From positions 1 to 20,178 of the IMG/VR virus record IMGVR_UViG_3300025057_000059: a DNA stretch of 20,178 nt. One strand, given 5' to 3'. The notes beneath the pieces are model-generated. The model was not told where the DNA came from and did no database searches. It was given only the letters and a program-made list of their open reading frames with translations. Shown here piece after piece: positions 13,512 through 20,178 of this stretch. How positions within the stretch are numbered: the first letter of the stretch is position 1; the number at the start of each line of letters is the position of its first letter. The stretch is from a virus. The position numbers and the translations under genes are program-made.

Positions 13512-13841
13512 ATGAGCACTATTTTTTCTCTCGGCTCTGGCACTGCCACGGCCACAAGCGGGGCTGCAACGCTCAACAATCGTTTTGGCGTCATCACCTC
13601 AGAAGCCCTGACCACAGCACAAAATGCCATCTACACGCTGACCATTACAAACAGCGCAATCAAGGCAGGCGACATTGTTCTGGCGTCCGTGCAAAACGGC
13701 ACCAATGACCAAGGCACTCCCATGATTGGCAGCATTACGCCTGCGGACGGCTCTGTGGTTATTCAGGTTATCAACAAACACGCTTCCGCAGAGGCGCTTA
13801 ACGGCACCTTGAAGATCGCGTTTGCGGCGCTTGGCGCGTAA
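13512..13841 (+). CDS. Putative capsid decoration protein, 109 aa
   Basis: AGAGGAGA (13496-13503) precedes the ATG. The product is Ala/Thr/Asn-rich and mostly beta: GTATATSGAATLNNRFGVITS, then AQNAIYTLTITNSAIKAGDIV, SVQNGTNDQGTPMIGSITPADGSVVIQVINKHA, and SEALNGTLKIAFAALGA. Small proteins with this 'TLTITN...AGD.V.ASVQNGTN..GTP' pattern commonly follow the capsid gene in phages with SU10-like heads and are plausible decoration or head-stabilising proteins. Position and composition support that; no biochemical link can be seen. It stands alone between two intrinsic terminators. Confidence 0.82.
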   Translation: MSTIFSLGSGTATATSGAATLNNRFGVITSEALTTAQNAIYTLTITNSAIKAGDIVLASVQNGTNDQGTPMIGSITPADGSVVIQVINKHASAEALNGTLKIAFAALGA

Positions 13842-13865
13842 GTCGAAGCACATTTTTGACAGTGA

Positions 13866-13891
13866 GGCGGCTCTACAGGGGCCGCCTTTTT
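13866..13891 (+). terminator. Intrinsic terminator after the decoration gene
   Basis: GGCGGC (13866-13871) pairs with GCCGCC (13881-13886); the stem extends to 7 bp with A13865-T13887 and is followed by T13887-13891. The loop is 9 nt. This is the second terminator inside the late operon. Confidence 0.82.
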
Positions 13892-13911
13892 CATATCAAA
13901 TGGAGGTTCTT

Positions 13912-14085
13912 ATGACAGAACAAAAAACCAAGGCAAAAGGTGTGCCTGTGAAATTGCTCTATGATTTTTGGACAAGTGAAGACCGCATCAAGGCCGGAAC
14001 TGTTCTTGAATTGCCAGTCGACCAGGCAAAAGAGCTGATTAAGATCGGCAAGGCCGAACGCGCAGACCCACTGCCAGGGGAATAA
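13912..14085 (+). CDS. Small head protein, 57 aa
   Basis: The ATG at 13912 has GGAGG (13902-13906) 5 nt upstream; an upstream in-frame ATG at 13822 lies inside the previous gene and crosses the terminator, so it is rejected. The product (VPVKLLYDFWTSEDRIKAGT, then VLELPVDQAKELIKIGKAERADP) is a compact beta-hairpin and helix. It belongs to a recurrent small protein group of head modules with 'DFW...G.RI.AGTVLELP...AK.LI..GKAERADP'. The exact role is unknown. Confidence 0.82.
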   Translation: MTEQKTKAKGVPVKLLYDFWTSEDRIKAGTVLELPVDQAKELIKIGKAERADPLPGE

Positions 14086-14088
14086 TCA

Positions 14089-14412
14089 ATGGTCATTCGC
14101 GATGGTGATTGGCGGCTGTTTGATTATGACTTTCAGACGGGACGCTCTGTGTGGGTGATGCACGATGGGAACCAAACTCATTTCCGCACAGATTACCCAG
14201 TGGACAAGCTGGTTGAAGTGAATAACGCCACGCGAAACATGGCTCAAAGCGGCTTCAAGGGTGACTATCACCTTGTGGCCTCTGTCCCCCTGAATATTGC
14301 CCATCAATCTGGCCTGATCGAAGCCCAGTCGCAGCAGGACGGCAAGTTCATGTCCAAGTGGCTGAATGACAGCGACAACCGCGCTTGGCGCACGAAAGAG
14401 GGAACAGTATGA
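14089..14412 (+). CDS. Conserved phage head/connector-region protein, 107 aa
   Basis: The ATG at 14089 follows the previous stop by 3 nt, with CAGGGGAA upstream. The product has recognisable phage-module features: DGDWRLFDYDFQTGRSVWVMHDG at the N-terminus, then THFRTDYPVDKLVEVNN. A beta segment with GDYHLVASVPLNI and a C-terminal KFMSKWLNDSDNRAWRTKEG follow. The 'FRTDYPVD' and 'WLND.DNRA.RT..G' pieces recur in small proteins located between capsid and adaptor genes. I infer a head-completion or connector role from this position. Stop and next start overlap (ATGA). Confidence 0.82.
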   Translation: MVIRDGDWRLFDYDFQTGRSVWVMHDGNQTHFRTDYPVDKLVEVNNATRNMAQSGFKGDYHLVASVPLNIAHQSGLIEAQSQQDGKFMSKWLNDSDNRAWRTKEGTV

Positions 14413-14999
14413 GTGCTTTTGCTGATTACCTAGACCTCAGAATTGCAGTGGCCGAGGCCGTTGAGGATGACGGTTTAACAGATGTTATGCCCCGCCTTGT
14501 TCAACTTGCGGAGGCCATGTTCAACCGCAGCCTGAGAACGCGCCACCAGTTAACCAGAGCAACCCTCACCTTGTCATCTGGGGAGGCCAGCCTTCCGGCT
14601 GATTATCTTCAAATGCTTCATGTGTTTGACAGCTCAGGCAACAAAATGAAGCAATCCAGCTTGGCAGAGGTTGAGCAGAGCTATTCCAGTTTTAACCGGT
14701 ATGCGACCGATAAGTCAAAGCTTTACATAAACGGCTTTAGCGGCGATCGGGTTATTTTGTATTACGCAAAAGTTCCCACCCTCACAAGCTCTTTGACCAA
14801 TTCAAATTGGCTGTTGGAAAACTACCCAGACGCCTATTTATACGCAACAGCCGTTGAAGCCGCAAAATATCGCAAAAACGTCCCTCTAGCCCAAAGCTAT
14901 GGCGCTCTTCTGGCTGACACCATGAGCCAAATTCAAGCAGAAAATGCAGGGGCGCTTTGGGGTGATGCGGTCATCCGTGTAGCAGGGGCAACGCCATGA
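14409..14999 (+). CDS. Phage adaptor protein (gp4/tail tubular A-like), first copy
   Basis: 196 aa. The ATG at 14409 overlaps the previous stop and has AGAGGGAA (14397-14404) upstream; the in-frame ATG at 14385 is inside the previous gene. Features match phage head-tail adaptors: DVMPRLVQLAEAMFNRSLRTRHQLT, then SLPADYLQMLHVFDSSGN, RVILYYAKVPTLTSSL and NSNWLLENYPDAYLYATAVEAAKY. Such adaptors form a ring under the portal onto which the tail docks. Closest named models are P22 gp4 and T7 tail tubular protein A, and the link is at the level of fold and position. It overlaps the next gene by 4 nt. Confidence 0.87.
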   Translation: MSAFADYLDLRIAVAEAVEDDGLTDVMPRLVQLAEAMFNRSLRTRHQLTRATLTLSSGEASLPADYLQMLHVFDSSGNKMKQSSLAEVEQSYSSFNRYATDKSKLYINGFSGDRVILYYAKVPTLTSSLTNSNWLLENYPDAYLYATAVEAAKYRKNVPLAQSYGALLADTMSQIQAENAGALWGDAVIRVAGATP

Positions 15000-15604
15000 C
15001 AGCTTTATCTATTGCCCGAAAAGTTTGCATTGAAGTTCGCCTTCCATCCCCGAGCACATTGGTTTCAAACACAGAGGTTGCTTATGTGGAAGTTCGCAAC
15101 GCCATGGAAGACGCCGCCAACGAGATTGCGCGGCGCTTTGATTGGCGGGGATTGCAGGCCACAACAACAATTACCGGCACAGGTTCAAACGATGATTTCG
15201 CCCTGCCAAGCGGTTTTTCTCGCCTCACTCGGGGCAATGCTGTTTCTGTGGCCGGTGCGCCAGTTCGGGGCGGGTTAAGTGATGATGAATGGTTTTCACT
15301 CACCGCAGCGGAAGGAACGCCGCGCTTCTACCGCCTGAAAGCGGATACAATCAGCTTCTTCCCATACCCCGCAAGTGGTGCAAGCGTTCTGGTTTCCTAT
15401 CTGACTGAAAACTGGTGCTCGGCAGGTGGAAGCGTTTGGGCAAATGATACAGACACAGCCTTAATCCCAGAGGACTTGATCGTTAAGGGCGCTGTGTGGA
15501 GATACAAGAGACAAAAAGGCTTGGATTACTCAGACCAGCTGGCAGAATTTGAGGCGGCTTTGTCTGATTTCACAGCCTTTGACAAGCAGGGCCACGGCAA
15601 ATGA
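14996..15604 (+). CDS. Second connector/adaptor protein, 202 aa
   Basis: ATG at 14996 (ATGA overlap). The sequence has a helical start (LSIARKVCIEVRLPSPSTLV), an EVRNAMEDAANEIARRFDW helix, then a beta region with FALPSGFSRLTRGN, GTPRFYRLKADTISFFPYPASG and VLVSYLTENWC. The C-terminal part has DTALIPEDLIVKGAVWRYKRQKGLDYSDQLAEFEAAL. This order (LP.GF, YR..., F.PYP, LIPE.L...WR...KG.DY) is the common pattern of tail adaptor proteins of the same superfamily as the preceding gene. The two adjacent genes may therefore form successive rings between portal and tail. Inferred from pattern and context. Confidence 0.86.
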   Translation: MTALSIARKVCIEVRLPSPSTLVSNTEVAYVEVRNAMEDAANEIARRFDWRGLQATTTITGTGSNDDFALPSGFSRLTRGNAVSVAGAPVRGGLSDDEWFSLTAAEGTPRFYRLKADTISFFPYPASGASVLVSYLTENWCSAGGSVWANDTDTALIPEDLIVKGAVWRYKRQKGLDYSDQLAEFEAALSDFTAFDKQGHGK

Positions 15605-17202
15605 TTAGACCCGCCCGACTGGCCCCGCGGCAAACCGCGCAAAAGCCAGCAACAATGCAGCACAAGACATTTCCCGCGCCGGTGCGTGGGCTTGTGCTCG
15701 ATGAGAACCTTGCAGCCCAAGGTGGAGCGTCTGCTTTGGTGTTGGATAATTATTTTCCGACCAGATCAGGCATTGAGGTTATGGGCGGCTCGCAGAAATA
15801 CGCGACCATTTCCACCGGTGCGGTCGTTTCCATGTGGACTTATGCCAGCGGCAGCGTTGAGAAGTTCTTTGCCGCAGATGAAGAGAATATTTTTGAAATC
15901 ACCACTGTTGCGGATGAAGATGCTATCCCAACCGCCGTGGTGACAGGCCAGACAAGTGGTTATTATTCGCAGGTTCAGATTTCCACCGGCGGCGGGAATT
16001 ATCAGGTCATCGTCAATGGGGATGATGACGCGCAACTCTATGATGGAAGCTCTTTTCAAGCCTTAAACGCGGCTTCATCGCCAGCGATTACGGGCGTTGC
16101 AACGGCCGATCTATCTTTTGTTTGGAAGTTTGCCAACCGCATTTGGTTTGTCGAAAAAGACACCATGAAGGCATGGTATTTGCCGGTCAATTCCATTGGA
16201 GGGGCGGCAACAGAGTTTAACCTTTCTGCGGTGTTTCAGAAGGGCGGGAATTTGCTGTTTGGCGGCTCTTGGTCTCTCGATTCCGGCGATGGCCTAGACG
16301 ACAAGTGTGTATTTGTCTCCGATCGGGGCGAAGTGGCCATTTATCAGGGAACAGACCCTTCCAGCGCCACAACGTGGGGCAAGGTGGGCGTTTACGATGT
16401 GACCCCGCCTTTGGGGCAAGACGCCACCATGAGAGCGGGCGGTGATTTTCTTATCGCAGCGCAGGCGGGCATTGTTCCTCTTTCCCAAGCGGTTCAGAAA
16501 ACACCCGAACAACTCAACCTTGCGGCCATCACAAGGGCTATCCAGCCTCTTTGGAAAGATGAAGTTAACTCAAGGCAGGGTGTGCCGTGGCAGATCATGG
16601 AGTGGCCGCAGGCGGCGAGGGCGATTGTTTCCCTTCCTGTGGTTGATAGTGGCGACGAGGCCGTTTGTTTGGTGGTGAACACTGAAACCGGCGCTTGGTG
16701 TCGCCGCACCGGCTGGAATACCCGTTGCCTAGCCCTTTTTGACAACATTGGATATTTCGGAACCAACGATGGCAAGGTCTATCGGATGGAAATCGGCGGC
16801 TCAGACGATGGCAACCCTTACACGGCGCTTTGGGTTGGGGCTTTTGACCATTTGGGCGCGCCTGGCAACTTCAAGACAGTTCATTCGTCTCGCGTGATTT
16901 ACCGTTCTTCTGTGAAGATGAACCCGAAGGTTTCAATCGGCAAGGATTATCAAATCCCATCCCCGAGCGCGCCCAACTCGATTGCTGACTATCCCTCTTC
17001 GGAATGGGATGTGGCTTTGTGGGATGTTGCGGTCTGGGATGCCGGACTTGCAAAGACCACCTATTTTAAGTGGGCAAGCGTTGGCAACAGCGGCTTTTCC
17101 ATTGCCCCCGTATTGCAAATGACATCTGGGGTTACACCTCTCCCGCGTTGTGACGTGGTGGCGGTGGATTTGACCTATGAAATTGGCGGGGTGCAGGTTT
17201 GA
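15601..17202 (+). CDS. Tail hub/stabilisation protein (P22 gp10-like), 533 aa
   Basis: ATG at 15601 overlaps the previous stop; an internal ATG at 15655 is possible. The protein is beta-rich throughout with many short turns: ALVLDNYFPTRSGIEVMGGS near residue 45, repeated 'YDGSSF', 'KFANRIWFVEKDTMKAWYLP', 'VFVSDRGEVAIYQGTDPSS' and 'AVCLVVNTETGAWCRRTGW', as expected of a beta-propeller. Near the C-terminus a short repeat SEWDVALWDVAVWDAGL occurs, often seen in such tail proteins. Size and place after two adaptors fit the tail stabilisation/hub protein of short-tailed phages. Its exact equivalence to gp10 is unproven. Confidence 0.88.
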   Translation: MIRPARLAPRQTAQKPATMQHKTFPAPVRGLVLDENLAAQGGASALVLDNYFPTRSGIEVMGGSQKYATISTGAVVSMWTYASGSVEKFFAADEENIFEITTVADEDAIPTAVVTGQTSGYYSQVQISTGGGNYQVIVNGDDDAQLYDGSSFQALNAASSPAITGVATADLSFVWKFANRIWFVEKDTMKAWYLPVNSIGGAATEFNLSAVFQKGGNLLFGGSWSLDSGDGLDDKCVFVSDRGEVAIYQGTDPSSATTWGKVGVYDVTPPLGQDATMRAGGDFLIAAQAGIVPLSQAVQKTPEQLNLAAITRAIQPLWKDEVNSRQGVPWQIMEWPQAARAIVSLPVVDSGDEAVCLVVNTETGAWCRRTGWNTRCLALFDNIGYFGTNDGKVYRMEIGGSDDGNPYTALWVGAFDHLGAPGNFKTVHSSRVIYRSSVKMNPKVSIGKDYQIPSPSAPNSIADYPSSEWDVALWDVAVWDAGLAKTTYFKWASVGNSGFSIAPVLQMTSGVTPLPRCDVVAVDLTYEIGGVQV

Positions 17203-17663
17203 CGCCTTACTGGCCCGAGAAGGGCAGCTCAGACCATAGAGCCGTAGGAATTTGGACGACACGGGAGATATGGGGCTATCCGCGCAATATGGGCGACTAT
17301 GTGGCTCTTGCGGTAATCGACGAGAAGAAAGAGCAGCTTGTCGCAGGGATGCTTTACCACAATCACTTCTCAGAAGAAGGCGTGATCGAAATCACCGGCG
17401 CGGCGTCAACTGCCCGCTGGCTGACCCGTGAAGTGCTTTGGGAAATGTTCGATTATCCCTTTAACCAGCTCAAATGCCAGTCCGTTGTCATGCGCGTTGA
17501 TCCAGACAACACAAGACTTGGCCGGATATTACCAAGCTACGGATTTTCAAAGCACATTCTGCCGCGACTGAGAGGCAGAGACAAAGACGAATGCGTTTAC
17601 ATCCTACATGACGATGTTTGGCGCAATAACGGATTTCACAAGCAACATAAGGATGCTGCCTGA
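17199..17663 (+). CDS. GNAT-like N-acetyltransferase, 154 aa
   Basis: Starts at TTG 17199, overlapping the previous stop (TTGA) with CGGGGTG (17187-17193) upstream; the first in-frame ATG (17289, residue 31) would remove part of the fold. The core reads YVALAVIDEKKEQLVAGMLYHN, then GVIEITGAASTARWLTREVL, FDYPFNQLKCQSVVMRVDPDNTRLGRILPSYGFSKHILPRLRGRD. The 'N.R..R....YGF' segment is the GNAT C-terminal strand-helix-strand pattern. Such genes recur in tail modules of alphaproteobacterial phages; the substrate (virion or host protein, or a small molecule) is unknown. Moderate confidence in the fold, low in role. Confidence 0.85.
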   Translation: MTPYWPEKGSSDHRAVGIWTTREIWGYPRNMGDYVALAVIDEKKEQLVAGMLYHNHFSEEGVIEITGAASTARWLTREVLWEMFDYPFNQLKCQSVVMRVDPDNTRLGRILPSYGFSKHILPRLRGRDKDECVYILHDDVWRNNGFHKQHKDAA

Positions 17664-18970
17664 TGGGAAAGCCAAAAGCCCCCGCGCCAACCCCGCCACG
17701 GGAAACCAGCGCGGCGCAAACTGGAACAAACGTTTCAACTGCCATTGCAAACAGCGTGATGGGAAATATCAGCGAATACACGCCCGAAGGCTCGACTACT
17801 GTTAACCAGACGGGCAGCTATTCTTGGACAGACCCTTACACCAATGAAACCTATGATGTGCCAACCTTCACGCGCACGACAGAACTTTCCGAAGGCCAGC
17901 AGGCAATCTATGACCAGAACCAAGCGGCGCAACTGAACCTTGCCACTCTGGCGAATGACCAGTCTGGCCGCATTGGCGAGATTCTCAGCAATCCGTTTAA
18001 TTTGAACACACTTCCAGAGGCGGGGCAGCTCAACCTTAATCAGGTGCAGGGCACGACCGGCAAAATGCAGTCTCAGATTGCGGACGCTGGCGACATCACC
18101 CGCACTTATGGAACGGATTTCAGCCAAGACCGGCAGCGTGTGGAAGATGCTTTATTCGCACGGCTTGAAAACCGCCTCGGGCGGGATCAATCAGCCCTTG
18201 AAACTAGGCTTGCGAACCAAGGCATCAACATTGGCACCGAAGCCTATACTCGTGCCATGGGTGATTTTGGCCAGAACCGCAATGATGCGCGGCTGAGTGC
18301 TATCCTTGGGGCGGGGCAGGAGCAAAGCCGCCTTGCGGGCCTTGAAGCGCAGCGGGCAGGGTTTGAGAACGCAGCGCAGCAACAAGCCTTTGGCCAGAAC
18401 GCAATGCAAGCTGATTTCGGCAACAGCGTTCAGCAGCAAATGAACGACAACCTCTATCGCGAGCAAATGGCCAACAACCAGCTTGCCCAGACAGAGTTCA
18501 ACGCTCAAAACGCCTTGAGAAACCAATCCCTACAGGAGCAGCTGACACAGCAAAACCAGCCGATCAACCAGATTACGGCGCTTATGTCTGGCTCTCAGGT
18601 GTCTATGCCCCAGTTCATGGGCGCGAATATCGCCACAATCCCAACCACGGACAATGCGGGCATTATCAACAACTATGACCAGTTGAGAAACCAGCAATGG
18701 CAACAGCAAATGGCCGCGCGGCAAAGCCTGTTTGGTGGCCTTTTGGGCATGGGGGCGAACATTATCGCCTCTGACCGCGATTTGAAAAAGAATATCAAAC
18801 CCGTGGGCAAGGTTTACGAATATAATTACAAGGACGACCCGAAAGGCGCGCCCAAGCGTGTTGGTGTGATGGCGCAAGAGGTGGAACGGTATAAGCCGGA
18901 AGCCGTTGTGAAGCGCCAAGATGGCAAGCGCATGGTTGATTATGGCTCACTCTTTGGAATGGGGGCTTAA
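17663..18970 (+). CDS. Gln-rich virion protein with S74-chaperone-like C-terminus, 435 aa
   Basis: ATG at 17663 overlaps the previous stop. The N-terminus is Pro/Ala/Thr-rich. Residues ~150-360 are a long, Gln/Asn/Ala-rich helical region (many 'QQQ', 'NQ' and 'AQ' pairs). The C-terminus has SDRDLKKNIKPVGKVYEYNY, GVMAQEVERYKPEAVV, and DGKRMVDYGSL, closely following the Peptidase_S74 intramolecular chaperone pattern ('SD.RLK..I', 'G..AQEV....P..V', 'DY..L'). It is shorter than a full S74 domain, so autocleavage before the Ser of SDRD is possible but uncertain. Likely a tail or ejection protein. The next gene starts 2 nt after the stop. Confidence 0.88.
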   Translation: MGKPKAPAPTPPRETSAAQTGTNVSTAIANSVMGNISEYTPEGSTTVNQTGSYSWTDPYTNETYDVPTFTRTTELSEGQQAIYDQNQAAQLNLATLANDQSGRIGEILSNPFNLNTLPEAGQLNLNQVQGTTGKMQSQIADAGDITRTYGTDFSQDRQRVEDALFARLENRLGRDQSALETRLANQGINIGTEAYTRAMGDFGQNRNDARLSAILGAGQEQSRLAGLEAQRAGFENAAQQQAFGQNAMQADFGNSVQQQMNDNLYREQMANNQLAQTEFNAQNALRNQSLQEQLTQQNQPINQITALMSGSQVSMPQFMGANIATIPTTDNAGIINNYDQLRNQQWQQQMAARQSLFGGLLGMGANIIASDRDLKKNIKPVGKVYEYNYKDDPKGAPKRVGVMAQEVERYKPEAVVKRQDGKRMVDYGSLFGMGA

Positions 18971-18972
18971 AC

Positions 18973-20178
18973 ATGGCACTTTCTTTTGCATTTGATGGCA
19001 ACACGCCTCAATCCTATGAGCAGATGCAGCGCAAGCGCAAAATCGCAGAGGCGCTTTATGCACAGGCCAGCCGAACCCCTAGCAACGTAGGTGAGGGGCT
19101 TTCAGCCCTTGGTGCGGCCCTTGGTGGGCGCATGGCCGAAGGGCGGGCGAACAAGATCGAAAGCGCGGGCCGTGAGGCTGCAAACGCTTCTTTTGGCCAG
19201 CTTTTTGGCGGGAATGCACCTTCTTCGCCAGATGCACCGCAGTCAAGCCAGCCTCAAGGAACTGTTTCCGTCCCCTCAGACATTGACAGCATTATCGTTG
19301 AAGCTGCAGCTCGACAAGGCGTTGACCCGAACGCCATGAGAGCCATTGCTAAACTTGAAAGCAGTTTTGACCCCGCAGCAAAGAACCCGCGTTCAAGCGC
19401 AGGCGGCTTGTTTCAGTTTATTGACAGCACGGCCAAGGATTACGGGCTTGAAAACCGCTTTGACCCCGCGCAAGCCTCAGATGCGGCTGCACGACTGGCA
19501 AGAGATAACAGCGCCGCCTTTGAAAAACGCTTGGGCCGCGCGCCAACGCCAGGTGAGCTTTACCTCATGCACCAGCAAGGAGCGGGCGGGGCTTTGAAGC
19601 TATTGTCAAACCCAAACGCAAGGGCTGTTGACATTGTCGGACGTGATGCGGTTCGCTTGAATGGCGGCAACGCCAACATGACCGCCGGAGAGTTCGCAAA
19701 CCTTTGGGTTTCCAAGGCCGATAACGCTCTATCCCGCTTGGGGGGGCAGCAAATGGCGAGCGCAGACATCACCGGCATGGCACCAGCCCCAAGAAGCATG
19801 GATGACATGGTGAGTAATCCTCAGAGCTTTGTCCCATCTCAAGAGCAAATGGCCACGCAAGAGAATATCCGGCGCAACGCCCAAATGGTTCCGCCTGCCA
19901 TGTTTGAGCAATCGCAGGGGCCAGACACCCAACAGGCAATGGCGGCAATGACGCAAGGCATGGAGCGGGCAAGAGCGCCTCAAGCCGCACCACAGGCAAA
20001 CCCTGTTTCCCAAGCCCTGCAACAGCGCGTGGCACAACGTGCAGCCCCACGGCCAGCCCCACAAGGCCAACCTTGGGAACGCGGCGAAATGATCGACCCT
20101 GTGACCGGCGAATACATGCAAGGCACTTGGAACGGGCAGCGCAACAATGGTGGGCTGGCGCAAGCCCTCATGAGCCGC
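18973..20178 (+). CDS. Virion protein with lytic transglycosylase domain (partial)
   Basis: Runs from ATG 18973 (GGGGG just upstream) to the window end without a stop; 402 codons are visible and the gene continues. Residues ~103-212 form an SLT-type domain: IDSIIVEAAARQGVDPNAMRAIAKLESSFDP holds the probable catalytic E129. AGGLFQFIDSTAKDYGL and PTPGELYLMHQQGAGGALKLL follow the expected order. The first 100 residues are Ala/Gly/Ser-rich and the region after ~260 is Gln/Met/Pro-rich and low-complexity. This is the layout of ejected internal virion proteins that cut peptidoglycan during DNA entry. Family call good; the missing C-terminus prevents more detail. Confidence 0.9.
   Translation, partial: MALSFAFDGNTPQSYEQMQRKRKIAEALYAQASRTPSNVGEGLSALGAALGGRMAEGRANKIESAGREAANASFGQLFGGNAPSSPDAPQSSQPQGTVSVPSDIDSIIVEAAARQGVDPNAMRAIAKLESSFDPAAKNPRSSAGGLFQFIDSTAKDYGLENRFDPAQASDAAARLARDNSAAFEKRLGRAPTPGELYLMHQQGAGGALKLLSNPNARAVDIVGRDAVRLNGGNANMTAGEFANLWVSKADNALSRLGGQQMASADITGMAPAPRSMDDMVSNPQSFVPSQEQMATQENIRRNAQMVPPAMFEQSQGPDTQQAMAAMTQGMERARAPQAAPQANPVSQALQQRVAQRAAPRPAPQGQPWERGEMIDPVTGEYMQGTWNGQRNNGGLAQALMSR

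Noticed and set aside
13856-13861. Perfect TTGACA -35 hexamer upstream of the 57-aa head gene
   Set aside because: No -10-like sequence lies 15-19 nt downstream; that position is the GC-rich terminator stem.
1-20178. CRISPR array, insertion sequence or integrase/attachment site
   Set aside because: No spaced direct repeats, transposase, recombinase motif or duplicated att-like core was seen on either strand.

Overview
The window is part of the genome of a tailed bacteriophage, or a complete prophage stretch, from an alphaproteobacterium. All protein genes read rightward in two tightly packed blocks and the contents are phage through and through. The alphaproteobacterial host is inferred mainly from a GapR (DUF2312) homologue, a family largely restricted to that class. 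The head genes (P22-type portal, acidic scaffold, DUF5309/SU10-like capsid protein, gp4-like adaptors, beta-propeller-like tail protein, transglycosylase ejection protein) suggest a podovirus-like virion. No integrase, repressor, holin or tail fibre lies in the window, so lifestyle cannot be decided.

Early/middle block (1-6320): a run of small genes whose stops and starts mostly overlap (ATGA, TGATG, TAATG). In order: an unknown 133-aa protein, GapR, an AT-rich orphan, a RusA resolvase with every catalytic residue at its E. coli position, a 49-aa small protein, a protein with a DnaA domain IV-like HTH, a DUF1376 replication protein with a possible helicase-loader partner, a small unknown, a complete C5-cytosine DNA methyltransferase, four small unknowns, and a 189-aa protein placed where lambda-type phages carry their late regulator.

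The methyltransferase gene contains a 176-codon +1-frame ORF with its own Shine-Dalgarno. I recognise its product as resembling 'hypothetical' phage proteins that accompany dcm genes.

Intergenic block (6321-7049): about 730 nt with no credible protein gene. It opens with a good sigma-70 promoter (TTGACT-16-CATAAT) and ends with a strong intrinsic terminator (7-bp stem, U7). In between, about 615 nt fold into many perfect helices, one of 12 bp and one of 10 bp, plus a GAAA tetraloop hairpin. I read this as a large structured noncoding RNA. It may be a late leader RNA comparable to lambda pR'/6S/tR', a self-acting antiterminator, a packaging RNA, or a member of the large ornate phage RNA class (GOLLD/ROOL-like). 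It is the most interesting object in the window.

Late block (7050-20178): terminase small and large subunits, portal, a small protein, scaffold, major capsid protein (strongest ribosome-binding site in the window), intrinsic terminator, putative decoration protein, second intrinsic terminator, small head protein, three connector/adaptor-type genes, large tail protein, GNAT acetyltransferase, a Gln-rich virion protein with an S74-chaperone-like C-terminus, and a transglycosylase-domain protein cut by the window end. Terminators lie both before and inside this block, so late transcription probably depends on antitermination or tuned read-through.
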